Positions 8,337-16,966 are shown, counted from the stretch's first letter. The stretch: 64,000 nt of DNA from Candidatus Methanosuratincola sp. (GCA_037478935.1 JBBFLR010000003.1:1-64000); one strand, 5' to 3'. Numbers and translations are program-made. Notes: generated by a model not told the origin, from the letters alone.

Positions 8337-9043
8337 AGGGAAAAGTCTACCTTGTCGGGGCTGGCGTGCTTGGGGTGGAGAACCTAACGATTCGCGCACA
8401 CCGCCTCATCTCCGAGGCAGATGTGATCCTCTATGATCGGCTGGTGGACTCGTCCCTCCTTAAGCTTGCCAAGCCTGGCGCCGAGATCGTTTACGCAGGG
8501 AAGGAGCCAGGCGATGGTCCGCAGAAACAAAAGGAATTGACTGAGATGATGGTGTGCTATGCTAGGTCAGGAAAGATTGTGGTCAGGCTAAAGAGCGGCG
8601 ACCCGTTCGTATTCGGAAGGGGTGGCGAGGAGCTGATCTCTCTTCGTGAGGCTGGCATAGATGCTGAGGTCGTGCCGGGCCTGACGTCGGCAGTGGCCCT
8701 GCCTACTCTGGCATGCATCCCTTTGACTATGCGGGACATCTCCTCCTCTGTGCTGATCTTGACAGGCCACCTTGCGAAGCCCGAAGAGGAGGCTTATTTC
8801 AAGGCTCATGCGCGCTTCCCTGGGACAGTCGTCCTCCTGATGTCGATGTCAAGCCTCTCTAGGATCTCCAGGTATTTGGTTGAGGGCGGGATGAGCCCAG
8901 AGAGGCCTGTTGCAATAATAACCAGCTCGGGCGGGCTGCGGAAGGAATTCTACAGGCTAGGGGAGCTTATCGGACGGGAAGACAGGCCCGATGGCCCCGG
9001 GGTTGTGGTAATAGGCGAGGTTGTGGAGGCATTCATGCATTGA
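8333..9043 (+). CDS. cobA: Uroporphyrinogen-III C-methyltransferase
   Basis: Adds methyl groups from SAM at C2 and C7 of uroporphyrinogen III to give precorrin-2, the branch point to sirohydrochlorin and F430. 236 residues. Family segments are clear: ILYDRLVD, VVRLKSGDPFVFGRGGEE, VVPGLTSAVALP and IPLTMRD. The first SAM-loop motif is atypical: homologues have GAGPGDPELLT, whereas this protein has GAGVLGVENLT near residues 10-20, losing the PGDP core. Overlapping start (ATG at 8333) and stop link it to hemC and hemD. The context, between hemC/hemD and cfbA, fits SUMT. Confidence 0.92.
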   Translation: MKGKVYLVGAGVLGVENLTIRAHRLISEADVILYDRLVDSSLLKLAKPGAEIVYAGKEPGDGPQKQKELTEMMVCYARSGKIVVRLKSGDPFVFGRGGEELISLREAGIDAEVVPGLTSAVALPTLACIPLTMRDISSSVLILTGHLAKPEEEAYFKAHARFPGTVVLLMSMSSLSRISRYLVEGGMSPERPVAIITSSGGLRKEFYRLGELIGREDRPDGPGVVVIGEVVEAFMH

Positions 9044-9795
9044 CCAAAAAGAGGATTCTGATAACCTCCATTTCGCACTTCGATCCCTCCCCATTAAGGG
9101 ATCTGGGATACGATCCTGTCAGGGCCAGCACAGTTAGGATAGCCCCCGATCCCGACGCTGTCAGGGCGCTGAGGGGTCGGATCATCGAGGGGAGTTATGA
9201 CTCTGCAGCTTTCATGAGTCCGAGGGCTATCGATCTCATTTCCCCCGACGCAATGCTAGTGAAGTCGCTCTCTGCAATGCGGGTATACGCGGTTGGCCCT
9301 TCAACGGCGGGTTCCTTGGAATCGCGCGGCATAAGAGTATCAGGGGTTCCTAGGGAATACACGAGCGCATCCCTCGCCGATCTGATTGCAGCAGAGAATT
9401 CAAAGGTCCCGTTCAGGAAAATGGTAGTGCCAAGAAGCGCACTTGCAGACTCTTGGTTTTCTGAAAAGCTAAATAGCCAAGGCATCAGCTCTGAAGAGTT
9501 GAGGATTTACACAGCGCAGCCTGATGTCGAAGGCATAAACCTTTTCCTGCATACGCTCGAGAAAGGGGTCGAGGCAGCAGTCTTCACCAGCAGGTCATCT
9601 ATTCTGATGCTGGTCGATTACCTCCGCTCCTGCGGCAGAGAGCTTGAGGCGATAGGTGCCCTGAAGAGGGTCAAGGTAATTGCGATTGGTCCTGAGACTG
9701 CGAGGGGTCTCAAGTCAGCAGGGATCGATGCCGCGGTGCTGGGGATCCACTCGATCAATGGGCTTGTTTCATACCTTAAAGGTGATCAGACATGA
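9040..9795 (+). CDS. hemD: Uroporphyrinogen-III synthase
   Basis: Cyclises hydroxymethylbilane with inversion of ring D. 251 residues with a TTG start overlapping the upstream stop. HemD sequences are poorly conserved, but AAFMSPRAIDLI, YAVGPSTAGSL, ESRGIRVSG, AAVFTSRSSILMLVDYL and VIAIGPETARGLKSAGI follow the two-domain pattern of the family. The position between the C-methyltransferase and cfbA supports the call. No catalytic residue is strictly conserved in this family, so activity is inferred from fold signature and context. Confidence 0.92.
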   Translation: MTKKRILITSISHFDPSPLRDLGYDPVRASTVRIAPDPDAVRALRGRIIEGSYDSAAFMSPRAIDLISPDAMLVKSLSAMRVYAVGPSTAGSLESRGIRVSGVPREYTSASLADLIAAENSKVPFRKMVVPRSALADSWFSEKLNSQGISSEELRIYTAQPDVEGINLFLHTLEKGVEAAVFTSRSSILMLVDYLRSCGRELEAIGALKRVKVIAIGPETARGLKSAGIDAAVLGIHSINGLVSYLKGDQT

Positions 9796-10196
9796 ATCCG
9801 AAAAGAACAGGTGTAATCTTGGTAGGGCATGGAAGCAGAGAGCCGTACAACAAGGAAGCGGTCAGGTATTTTGCAGAGCGGCTTATGGGGGAATACGGGT
9901 TCGTTGGCTATGCATTCATGGAGATGTGCGATCCGTCGATCCCAGAAGCCCTTGAAGCAGCTGCAAAGTCCGGAGTCGAAGAGCTGATTGTGCAGCCCGT
10001 CTTCCTGACTCGGGGGGTGCATATCGACCAAGACATCCCTGCACTCTTGGGGATACCAAAAGGCTCAAGGATCGGGAAGATCGTGGTTTCTGGCAGGGAG
10101 ATCTTGGTCAAATACGGCGCCCCGCTGGGCAAGGACGAGCGGATACTGGGTATACTCAAAGACAGGATAGCTGAGGCTGCGGGGGTGGAGCATTGA
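9792..10196 (+). CDS. cfbA: Sirohydrochlorin nickelochelatase, small CbiX type
   Basis: Inserts nickel into sirohydrochlorin, the first dedicated step of F430 synthesis; the same enzyme type can insert cobalt. 134 residues, the length of archaeal CbiX-small, which works as a homodimer. The two metal-handling histidines are His13 in ILVGHGSREPYN and His77 in LTRGVHIDQDIP. There is no histidine-rich tail. Its place next to cfbE, cfbD, cfbC and cfbB strongly favours nickel as the physiological metal. ATG start overlaps hemD by four bases. Confidence 0.94.
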   Translation: MNPKRTGVILVGHGSREPYNKEAVRYFAERLMGEYGFVGYAFMEMCDPSIPEALEAAAKSGVEELIVQPVFLTRGVHIDQDIPALLGIPKGSRIGKIVVSGREILVKYGAPLGKDERILGILKDRIAEAAGVEH

Positions 10197-11476
10197 AGGT
10201 AATGGTCGTGGATGCCACCCATGGGGGGATCACCCTCTCAGAGGAGTTTAGGGGAAGGGGTGATGAGGTCACTTTAGTGGACGTCCACAGGACCATGTCC
10301 AAGGAGGATCTGGAGCGGTGCTCAAGGAATTTCAGGGTTGAGAGGGCGCTCCCTGACCCGTCGCAGTTCGACCTAATTGTCAAGCCTGTCCACTTCCCTT
10401 CAGAGCCATTCCGTGGGGTAGAGGATAGGCTGATCACCCACCACCAGGCTGTGAGGATGCTCGCCTCGGACCTGATAAAATTCCCTGTGGCTGAAATCAC
10501 CGGGAGCTTCGGGAAGACGACCTCCGTGCTATGCGCCATTTCAATGCTGAGAGAGCGATTCTCGGTACTAAGCATCACGAGCAAGGGCATATGCTTCGAC
10601 AGCGACGCAGGCAGAGAGATTCTCGCCGGCAACACAAGCGCAACGCCAGCAAACATAATCAGGGCGCTGAGGCTTGCGCCCGAAAGGCCAGACTTGGCGA
10701 TCTTCGAAGTCTCCTTAGGCGGGACCGGGCTCGCAGATCTTGGCATAATCAAAAATGTTTATGATGATTATCCAATCGCAAAAGGGACATCTTCCGCCTC
10801 AAGAGCAAAGATTTCGATGGTTTTGGACAGGAAGGATGGGTCCACAGTATTGGTGAATGCTGACGACAGCAAGCTTTCTGGTCTGACTGGGGTCCAACGA
10901 TTTTCTCCTAAAGGCTCTGCTTCGGAAGTGCGGGCAGAGGGTGCGAGAGTGGGTGCTTCTGGGATGGGATTCACGGCGGTTTTTGAGGGATTCGGGACCA
11001 TGGTTGGGCCCGTAAGCGGCGCCAGGCGGGTCATAAGCGCCCCAGGCCCAGTAGGCAGGCAGCACCTCGAGAATATGCTTGTGGCAGTCGCAATCGCTTC
11101 ATACTTCAACTGGGATGAAAGTGATGTAATGTTTGGTGCCGAGCCCTTTGAGAAGAAGATGGTCTTGGAGTGCCCCGATCCTCCCCGTGTGCTGAACAGG
11201 AGCCCGTCTGTAGGCGCAAAGTCTATCGAGGCATCTATCAGGGATTATTTGGAGATATACCCGCCCATCAGGCTGATAATCGGCGGGAAGCTGAAGACTA
11301 CTTGCGGCTCGCTTGACGCAGAAGAGGTCGCAAGGGTAATACGATCTAGCCCGTTCAGGGAAGTTTTTCTCTTCGGCGAATTTGGCGACGCTCTCTCGAA
11401 ATTCATTGACGCGGAGCGCCTCGAGGGGGCGAGTCATGCGGGGGATGTGCCTTCATTGATTCTGGAGCGTGCTTAA
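10193..11476 (+). CDS. cfbE: Coenzyme F430 synthetase (Mur ligase-like)
   Basis: ATP-dependent ligase that closes the six-membered carbocyclic ring of 15,17(3)-seco-F430-17(3)-acid to form F430. 427 residues, TTG start overlapping cfbA. The Mur-ligase ATP site is visible as ITGSFGKTTSVL (P-loop at residues 104-110). The substrate-binding N-terminal domain contains the short repeat HHQAVRML, and the C-terminal ligase domain has GAKSIEASIRDYL. In characterised methanogens this gene clusters with cfbB, cfbC and cfbD as here. Family and role are both well supported by sequence and context. Confidence 0.93.
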   Translation: MKVMVVDATHGGITLSEEFRGRGDEVTLVDVHRTMSKEDLERCSRNFRVERALPDPSQFDLIVKPVHFPSEPFRGVEDRLITHHQAVRMLASDLIKFPVAEITGSFGKTTSVLCAISMLRERFSVLSITSKGICFDSDAGREILAGNTSATPANIIRALRLAPERPDLAIFEVSLGGTGLADLGIIKNVYDDYPIAKGTSSASRAKISMVLDRKDGSTVLVNADDSKLSGLTGVQRFSPKGSASEVRAEGARVGASGMGFTAVFEGFGTMVGPVSGARRVISAPGPVGRQHLENMLVAVAIASYFNWDESDVMFGAEPFEKKMVLECPDPPRVLNRSPSVGAKSIEASIRDYLEIYPPIRLIIGGKLKTTCGSLDAEEVARVIRSSPFREVFLFGEFGDALSKFIDAERLEGASHAGDVPSLILERA

Positions 11477-11477
11477 G

Positions 11478-12560
11478 ATGTCCGTTATAATGCACCCGAG
11501 GCCGAGCCCGATAGCCGCTGCCATGTACACGCTGCGGGATCTTGATGTGGACGTGATAGTCTTACATGGCCCTTCGGGGTGCTGTTTCAGGCCAGCCAGG
11601 CTGCTCGAGAGGGATGGGGTGAAGGTCGTCACAAGCGCGCTTCTCGAGGACGATTTCGTCTTCGGCAGCGAGGGGAAGCTGTCTAGGGTGCTGAAGCGCG
11701 TCGACGAGCTTTTCAAGCCAAGGCTCATAGGCCTTGTTGGCAGCTGCGCCAGCATGATAATAGGTGAGGATCTCAAGAAGGCAGCAAGAGAAGCCGGGCT
11801 CCTTGACAAGACGATCTGCTGCGACGTGCACAGCGGTTCTGGAGACAACACTGTGGGTGCAATAGTGGTCCTCAGGGAGGCGATGTCAATGGGGCTGATT
11901 CCCCGTGAGGAGTTCGAGCGGCAGAAGCGGATGCTCGAGATGGCTACCCAGCTTGAGCAGGCTAGGGGCACAGCCAGGGGGGAATACATCGATACCTGCG
12001 TTGGGGATTCTCCTAAAGAAGTGGCCCGTGCCATTTTGGGCGTCCTGGCGTCAGGGGGGAAAGTGGCATGCGTACTCAACGCCAAGAAGGAGACTGCCTT
12101 CCTGTATGCTGATGTGACGCTCGCCATTTGCGAGGCGTCACGAAGGCTAGGGGGCAAGGTGCAGGTCTTGGCAAACCTAGATCCATCTGTGGGGCTGCCC
12201 AGGGTCAGGTTGTACTCGAGGCAGATCTTGGGCAGTTTTTCGGATGCCGGGGTGGCAGTTGACGCGATAACTGGGGGGATCGATGAGTACCCTGCCTCAG
12301 GCGAGAAGGCTAAGCAGATTATCCTCAATTCCCCGCCAGACCTGGCAGTGATATCCGGCATACCTCATGCTGTGGCGGTGGAGAGGGCGGTCAGGACAGT
12401 TGCGGTGAGCGTAGGGTCCAGGGCTGTATCCAACCTGAAGTCATTGGGCTATGACTATGTAGTAGGCGAGCGCGACGCCCACCAGGTATCCCTTGGTCGG
12501 AACAAGCAGATACGGAGATCCCTGCTCGGTCAGGCGATCAGGGAGGGCATACGCGCATGA
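11478..12560 (+). CDS. cfbD: Ni-sirohydrochlorin a,c-diamide reductive cyclase, catalytic subunit
   Basis: Nitrogenase-like catalytic component that, with CfbC, carries out the six-electron reduction and lactam formation producing seco-F430. With the ATG at 11478 (one base after the cfbE stop, GGAG ten bases upstream) it has 360 residues and begins MSVIMHPRPSPIAAAMYTLRDL, as known CfbD proteins do; a GTG at 11469 is less likely. Candidate cluster ligands are Cys35/36 in HGPSGCCFRP, Cys90 in GSCASMIIGEDL and Cys114/115 in TICCDVHSGSGDN. It is shorter than NifD/BchN and expected to be a homodimer. Confidence 0.95.
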   Translation: MSVIMHPRPSPIAAAMYTLRDLDVDVIVLHGPSGCCFRPARLLERDGVKVVTSALLEDDFVFGSEGKLSRVLKRVDELFKPRLIGLVGSCASMIIGEDLKKAAREAGLLDKTICCDVHSGSGDNTVGAIVVLREAMSMGLIPREEFERQKRMLEMATQLEQARGTARGEYIDTCVGDSPKEVARAILGVLASGGKVACVLNAKKETAFLYADVTLAICEASRRLGGKVQVLANLDPSVGLPRVRLYSRQILGSFSDAGVAVDAITGGIDEYPASGEKAKQIILNSPPDLAVISGIPHAVAVERAVRTVAVSVGSRAVSNLKSLGYDYVVGERDAHQVSLGRNKQIRRSLLGQAIREGIRA

Positions 12561-13342
12561 GGGCACTTGCACTCTACGGGAAGGGCGGCATCGGCAAATC
12601 CACGCTGGCATCAAACATTGCTGCAGCCTTGGGGGGCAGAGGGGTAAAAACCCTATTGGTCGGCTGCGACCCTAAGGCAGACTCTACCATAAACCTTCTC
12701 GGCAGGCGCATCCAGCCTCTGCTCGAGGTAATGAGGGAAGAGAAGAGGCCGCCGCCAGAGCGTTTCACCATGGTCGGCTTCAATGGAGTGTCCTGCGTTG
12801 AGATAGGCGGCCCGGAGCCCGGGGTTGGGTGCGCTGGGCGAGGCCTAATCATCGGGATCAGGTATTTGATCGAAGCGTTGGATCTGGAAGAATTCGACCT
12901 TGTGATTTTCGACGTGCCTGCCGACATAGTTTGCGGGGGGCTCGCCGTGGTAGTCAAGGAAGGTTATGCCGAGAGCGCTCTAGTAGTGACTTCCGACGAG
13001 TTCATGTCGCTCTATGCCGCAAACAATCTCTGCAGGGGCTTCACTTCCATAGGCGCTAAGGTCGGCGGTCTTCTGTACAACAGGGCTTCGGAGAGGGGGA
13101 GGGCATATGTTGAGGCCTTCTCGGAAAAGGTCGGCTTGCCGATTCTGGGATCGGTGCCGCTTTCCGATGAGATAAAGAATGCTGACAGGGCGAGAAGGAC
13201 GATGATCGAGACAGACCCGTCTTCAGCCGCCTCTGCAGCCATGATCTCACTCGCGGACTCGGTTTACAAGAGCCGATTCTCCGTAATCCCCAAGTGGATA
13301 CCTGCCGAGGATCTGGAGGCTATCTTCGTTGGAGATGCCTAG
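12557..13342 (+). CDS. cfbC: Ni-sirohydrochlorin a,c-diamide reductive cyclase, ATP-dependent reductase
   Basis: NifH-like dimeric iron-sulfur ATPase that passes low-potential electrons to CfbD. 261 residues. It has the P-loop GKGGIGKST (8-16), GCDPKADST, the first cluster cysteine in PGVGCAGRG (Cys92) and the second in ADIVCGGLAVV (Cys126), matching the two inter-subunit cluster ligands of nitrogenase reductase. No other nitrogenase gene is present, and direct overlap with cfbD rules out a NifH role. It also overlaps the cfbB start. Confidence 0.96.
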   Translation: MRALALYGKGGIGKSTLASNIAAALGGRGVKTLLVGCDPKADSTINLLGRRIQPLLEVMREEKRPPPERFTMVGFNGVSCVEIGGPEPGVGCAGRGLIIGIRYLIEALDLEEFDLVIFDVPADIVCGGLAVVVKEGYAESALVVTSDEFMSLYAANNLCRGFTSIGAKVGGLLYNRASERGRAYVEAFSEKVGLPILGSVPLSDEIKNADRARRTMIETDPSSAASAAMISLADSVYKSRFSVIPKWIPAEDLEAIFVGDA

Positions 13343-14696
13343 GATCGTCCTCTCCGCAGGGGGTAGCGACTCAGGAAAGACTATCGTGACGGCCGCCCTT
13401 CTCAGGATCCTGGGCGCTAAAGGCTACCGTGTCCAGCCGTTCAAGATAGGCCCCGACTACATAGATCCGATGTACCACAGGCTTGCGTCGGGCAGGCCCT
13501 GCAGGAACCTTGACTCGTGGATAATGGACGAGATGACTGTGGTCTCGTCCTTCGCTTCAGGCTCGATCGGATCGGACTTGGCGGTAATAGAGGGCGTCAG
13601 AGGCCTCTACGAGGGGGAATCGCCTGTTGGGGACGAGGGGAGCACTGCACATGTTGCGAAAATCCTGAAGTCCCCTGTGGTCATTGTCCTCAACTGCCAT
13701 AGCCTCACTAGGAGCGCAGCAGCTCAGCTCATTGGGCTAAGGGCGATGGACAACCAAGTCCAAATTGCTGGAGTGATCCTCAACAAGGTGAGCGATGCCC
13801 GGCACGAGGAGAAGCTGAGGCGTGCGATATCGCATTACGCAGGGATACCCATACTTGGATCCCTTTCCAGATCCCCTCGCCTTGAAATAAAGAAGCGACA
13901 TCTGGGGTTGACGACCTCCCATGAGTTCCCTGAGGCGCTAGAGGTGATAAAAAGCGCCGCAGAGCAGTTGGAAGAGGGCCTTGATCTGGAGAGGATCCTC
14001 GAGATCGCCAAGCAGGCCCCGCCAATAGATTACATGCCTGAAGCACGTCCCTTCGAAGGCGAGCGCGTCAGGATTGGGGTCTTCATGGACGGGCCTTTCT
14101 CTTTCTATTATCACGAGAACCTTTCTGCACTCAGGGAGATGGGCGCGGAGATCGCAGTCGTTGACAGCCTATCTGACCGTGGGTTAGGCGATGATCTCTC
14201 GGGGGTGCTCATAGGCGGTGGATATCCTGAGATATTCTCCAAAGAGCTCGAAGCGAATTACCAGATGCGGCGTTCGCTCAAGGAGAGGATTATGGACGGG
14301 CTCCCTGCGATAGGCGAGTGTGGCGGGCTGATGTACCTCTGTAGATCGATCGAGCGCAATGGTGAAAAGAGGCAGATGGTGGGCGTCTTCGATGGCGATG
14401 TAGTGATGCACGAGAAACCCAAAGCGCTGAGCTATGTTGCACTGGAAGCATCCCGCTCGAGCGTAATAGCCGACCAGGGGGCGGCATTGAGAGGTCATGA
14501 GTTCCATTACTCGTCCATTGAGGGCCTGTCGAGCGAGCTTTCGTTCAGGGTTCTCAGGGGCAAGGGTATACGGGATTTCATGGATGGCGCCGTATGCCAT
14601 AATGCGATAGGGATGTACACGCATCTCCACTATCTGGCTTGCCCGGGCGTGCCCGCGAAGTTCCTGAAAGAATGCAGGGCATACTCGCGCCGTTGA
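13329..14696 (+). CDS. cfbB: Ni-sirohydrochlorin a,c-diamide synthase
   Basis: Glutamine- and ATP-dependent amidase of the CobB/CbiA family that converts the a and c acetate side chains of Ni-sirohydrochlorin to amides. 455 residues. The N-terminal dethiobiotin-synthetase-like domain has the P-loop GGSDSGKT (11-18) and FKIGPDYIDPMYH. The C-terminal class I-like glutamine amidotransferase domain has GGGYPEIF and the nucleophile Cys331 in IGECGGLMYL. The start may be the TTG at 13329 (GGAGG nine bases upstream) or the ATG at 13335. It is the last gene of the operon, and the F430 context separates it from cobalamin-pathway CbiA. Confidence 0.94.
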   Translation: MEMPRIVLSAGGSDSGKTIVTAALLRILGAKGYRVQPFKIGPDYIDPMYHRLASGRPCRNLDSWIMDEMTVVSSFASGSIGSDLAVIEGVRGLYEGESPVGDEGSTAHVAKILKSPVVIVLNCHSLTRSAAAQLIGLRAMDNQVQIAGVILNKVSDARHEEKLRRAISHYAGIPILGSLSRSPRLEIKKRHLGLTTSHEFPEALEVIKSAAEQLEEGLDLERILEIAKQAPPIDYMPEARPFEGERVRIGVFMDGPFSFYYHENLSALREMGAEIAVVDSLSDRGLGDDLSGVLIGGGYPEIFSKELEANYQMRRSLKERIMDGLPAIGECGGLMYLCRSIERNGEKRQMVGVFDGDVVMHEKPKALSYVALEASRSSVIADQGAALRGHEFHYSSIEGLSSELSFRVLRGKGIRDFMDGAVCHNAIGMYTHLHYLACPGVPAKFLKECRAYSRR

Positions 14697-14699
14697 GGC

Positions 14700-15146
14700 T
14701 CAGAAATCCCCTTCCCGCAAGGCTTTCTGGAGCAATTTCTTGACTTTCTTTGAAAGTGAAGGATCCCTGCCCCCTGTGGTGATCCCCAGCTTGAACTTGC
14801 CGTAATCTATCACGGCAGGGAAGATCAGGCTGCATTCCTCCGGCGAAGTCACCGAATTGACAAGCTTCCCCTTCTTCCTTGCCAGGTCAGAGATCTTCGA
14901 ATTGATCGCTGGGTCGTTGGTTGCCGCCACTACAAGGTCAAAGTTGTCGATGTTTTCAGCGGCGTACTCTAGCCCATCCCCGATCACGACCTTCAGCTTC
15001 TCCCTATTGAGAAGCTTGGGATCTTCTTTTGTCACGACTGTGACTTCCGCACCGCCTTCGATGAGCTTGAAGATCTTCCTCCTGCCAATTTTGCCTGATC
15101 CAACAACGAGCGCCCTAAGGCCTTCTGTTATGACATAGAAGAGCAT
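14700..15146 (-). CDS. Precorrin-2 dehydrogenase (CysG N-terminal/Met8 type)
   Basis: Oxidises precorrin-2 to sirohydrochlorin with NAD, the one step between the C-methyltransferase and CfbA not encoded in the plus-strand operon. 148 residues: the Rossmann motif VGSGKIGRRK (15-24), then VAATNDPAINSKI and PEECSLIFPAVI, typical of the short archaeal enzyme lacking the C-terminal methyltransferase of CysG. It converges on cfbB with a 3-bp gap. Family members can also chelate iron, but a separate chelatase is present. With it, all enzymes from glutamyl-tRNA to F430 are encoded between 4042 and 15146. Confidence 0.92.
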   Translation of the reverse strand: MLFYVITEGLRALVVGSGKIGRRKIFKLIEGGAEVTVVTKEDPKLLNREKLKVVIGDGLEYAAENIDNFDLVVAATNDPAINSKISDLARKKGKLVNSVTSPEECSLIFPAVIDYGKFKLGITTGGRDPSLSKKVKKLLQKALREGDF

Positions 15147-15246
15147 CCCTTTCTTGGGCAGTTCAGATTCCTCCGATAACTATCCTGGCTTCGACACAAT
15201 TTAAGCGTGAGCTACCGTGCCACGCAAGGGCTTAATCTGTAATGGT

Positions 15247-15273
15247 GTTTCTTATGAAACAAAATTTATTTAA
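15247..15273 (+). promoter_or_regulatory. ABC transporter promoter with hemA-like operator
   Basis: GTTTCTTATGAAAC (15247-15260) differs by one base from the perfect palindrome upstream of hemA and is followed by the same AAAAT. A TATA-like TTTATTTAAG is at 15264-15273. Transcription should start near 15295, so the longest ORF (from 15242) cannot be the translated one. The match spans 18 of 19 consecutive bases with the hemA promoter block, which is unlikely by chance in two promoters of one window. Confidence 0.62.
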
Positions 15274-15319
15274 GGTGTTACTATTTTGTGAAAAAATGAT
15301 ACCAGGAGTAGATGATGAG

Positions 15320-16945
15320 ATGAAAAAGAACTTGCTTGTAGGCTCTATTGGGATTGCAATTTTAATTCTGGCTGGGCTGGGATTTGCAGCTTATGGCGGT
15401 TATTTCTCGACCGGCAGCCCAGCTTCAAACAACACCCAAAGTGTAACAAAGGCGCTCACAATCGGGACTACAAACATCGTGAAGACCGACAACTTCGTAA
15501 AAGACTACTACATGGGCATCTTCGCGGCCTGCTTCATCCTCGACCCCTTGGCAGCGGTCGACCAGGGAGGCAGCATCGTTCCTTACTTGGTCAATTGGTC
15601 AACAGCAGACTCCAAGGACTGGACGATGACGCTAATAAGAAACGCCACCTGGCACGATGGAGTGCCGGTAACCGCCGAGGATGTGGCGTTCACAATAACT
15701 TACTTGAAAGCGAAAGACCCAAACTATGCAACCCACTTCCAGTTCGTGGTCTCGGCAGAGCCTTTGGACAACAGGACTGTCGTGGTTAAGCTAAGCAGGG
15801 AATGGACCTCTTTCACAACAGGGCTTGCAGCGACTAGGCTTATTCCGAAGCACGTCTGGGCCAATGTCACCGATCCAGCGACCTACGCCGGCAGCGACAG
15901 GAATATCGGGTGCGGTCCCTTCACCTACGGTGGCTTCGATTCTGCTTCAGGGGCAATGACTTTCAATGCAAACAAAAACTACTGGAGGGGGGCACCTGTT
16001 GTTGACAAAGTGACCCTCAGGTTCTATACCAGCACTGATGCCATGCTTATGGCCCTTAAGAAGGGCGATATAGCTGCGACTTATGCATATGCTTCCGGGA
16101 TCGATCCAGTTTACGTCCCGCCCCTCCTTGAGGAGAAGAACGTTTCATTTATTATAATGCCAAACTTCGGCGTGGACAACAGCCTCTGGTTCAACTGCAT
16201 GCGGTATCCATACAACATGAGCGAATTCAGGGAAGCTATATCATATGCGCTGGACTATAATGGCTACGTCACGTTCATCGCTGCCGGATATGCTAAGGTG
16301 CCAACGAAAGGTTGGATACCCGACAGCTGGGATTACTGCGTCGAGAAGCCCCTGCTCGCGAAGAACGCCTCCCGCGCAGCATCAATGCTCGACTCGCTTG
16401 GTTTTGTAGACCGCGACTCTGATGGCTGGAGGGACTTCCCCAATGGCACTGCTTTCACTATGAAGATACTGGCAAGGTCAGACATAGCCCTGTCGATGCG
16501 GCTTGCTGAGCTGGTGAAGAGGGATCTCGAGAACATACGTATAAGGGTCCAGATAATCCCCGCTGACGTCAGCACCTTCCAGACGATCACTCAGAAAACT
16601 AAGGACTTCGACTCCGCCATATCTAGGACTACCTTCTGGGGTATGATCATGTATGCTGGGGCAGGCACGCTTTACTTCGACAACAGGAATATGGGCTGGG
16701 CCAACGTTGATGACCCTGAGTACCACGCAGTGGTCGATGAGATACTCCGAACCGCTAACCAGAGTCGCACCAAAGAGCTCTACAGGAGGCTGCAAGACCT
16801 TTATGCCACTAACATGTACGCAATCCCCCTCTACTGGGGCAAGATAATCCAGCCATACCGGTCTGACATGGTCGGCGGTCTTGTCTTCGACACAATGTAC
16901 GGCATCCTCGGCAAAGATACTTGGTTTTCGGTAATTGTAAAGTAG
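15320..16945 (+). CDS. ABC transporter substrate-binding protein, Opp/Dpp/Nik family
   Basis: Extracellular solute-binding protein of family 5. With the ATG at 15320 it has 541 residues and begins MKKNLLVGSIGIAILILAG, an N-terminal hydrophobic signal or anchor; there is no lipobox cysteine. The ATG at 15296, which would be leaderless, is an alternative. Family features include NATWHDGVPVTAEDVAFTI, VVVKLSREWTSF, FREAISYALDYNGYV and a terminal YRRLQDLYATNMYAIPLYWG. This family includes peptide and nickel receptors, and the sequence alone does not separate them. The shared operator with the F430 operon favours nickel or a nickel chelate. First gene of a five-gene transporter operon. Confidence 0.85.
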   Translation: MKKNLLVGSIGIAILILAGLGFAAYGGYFSTGSPASNNTQSVTKALTIGTTNIVKTDNFVKDYYMGIFAACFILDPLAAVDQGGSIVPYLVNWSTADSKDWTMTLIRNATWHDGVPVTAEDVAFTITYLKAKDPNYATHFQFVVSAEPLDNRTVVVKLSREWTSFTTGLAATRLIPKHVWANVTDPATYAGSDRNIGCGPFTYGGFDSASGAMTFNANKNYWRGAPVVDKVTLRFYTSTDAMLMALKKGDIAATYAYASGIDPVYVPPLLEEKNVSFIIMPNFGVDNSLWFNCMRYPYNMSEFREAISYALDYNGYVTFIAAGYAKVPTKGWIPDSWDYCVEKPLLAKNASRAASMLDSLGFVDRDSDGWRDFPNGTAFTMKILARSDIALSMRLAELVKRDLENIRIRVQIIPADVSTFQTITQKTKDFDSAISRTTFWGMIMYAGAGTLYFDNRNMGWANVDDPEYHAVVDEILRTANQSRTKELYRRLQDLYATNMYAIPLYWGKIIQPYRSDMVGGLVFDTMYGILGKDTWFSVIVK

Positions 16946-16966
16946 GGCTATGCGTGCCAAAGGAAA

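Noticed and set aside
12557-13342. nifH (nitrogenase reductase)
   Set aside because: NifH-like cysteines and P-loop are present, but the gene overlaps cfbD and cfbB and there is no nifDK; CfbC explains it fully.
15242-15319. Upstream extension of the ABC binding protein (MVFLMKQNLF start)
   Set aside because: It runs through the operator and TATA box, so it would lie upstream of the transcript start; a signal-peptide-like N-terminus begins at 15320.
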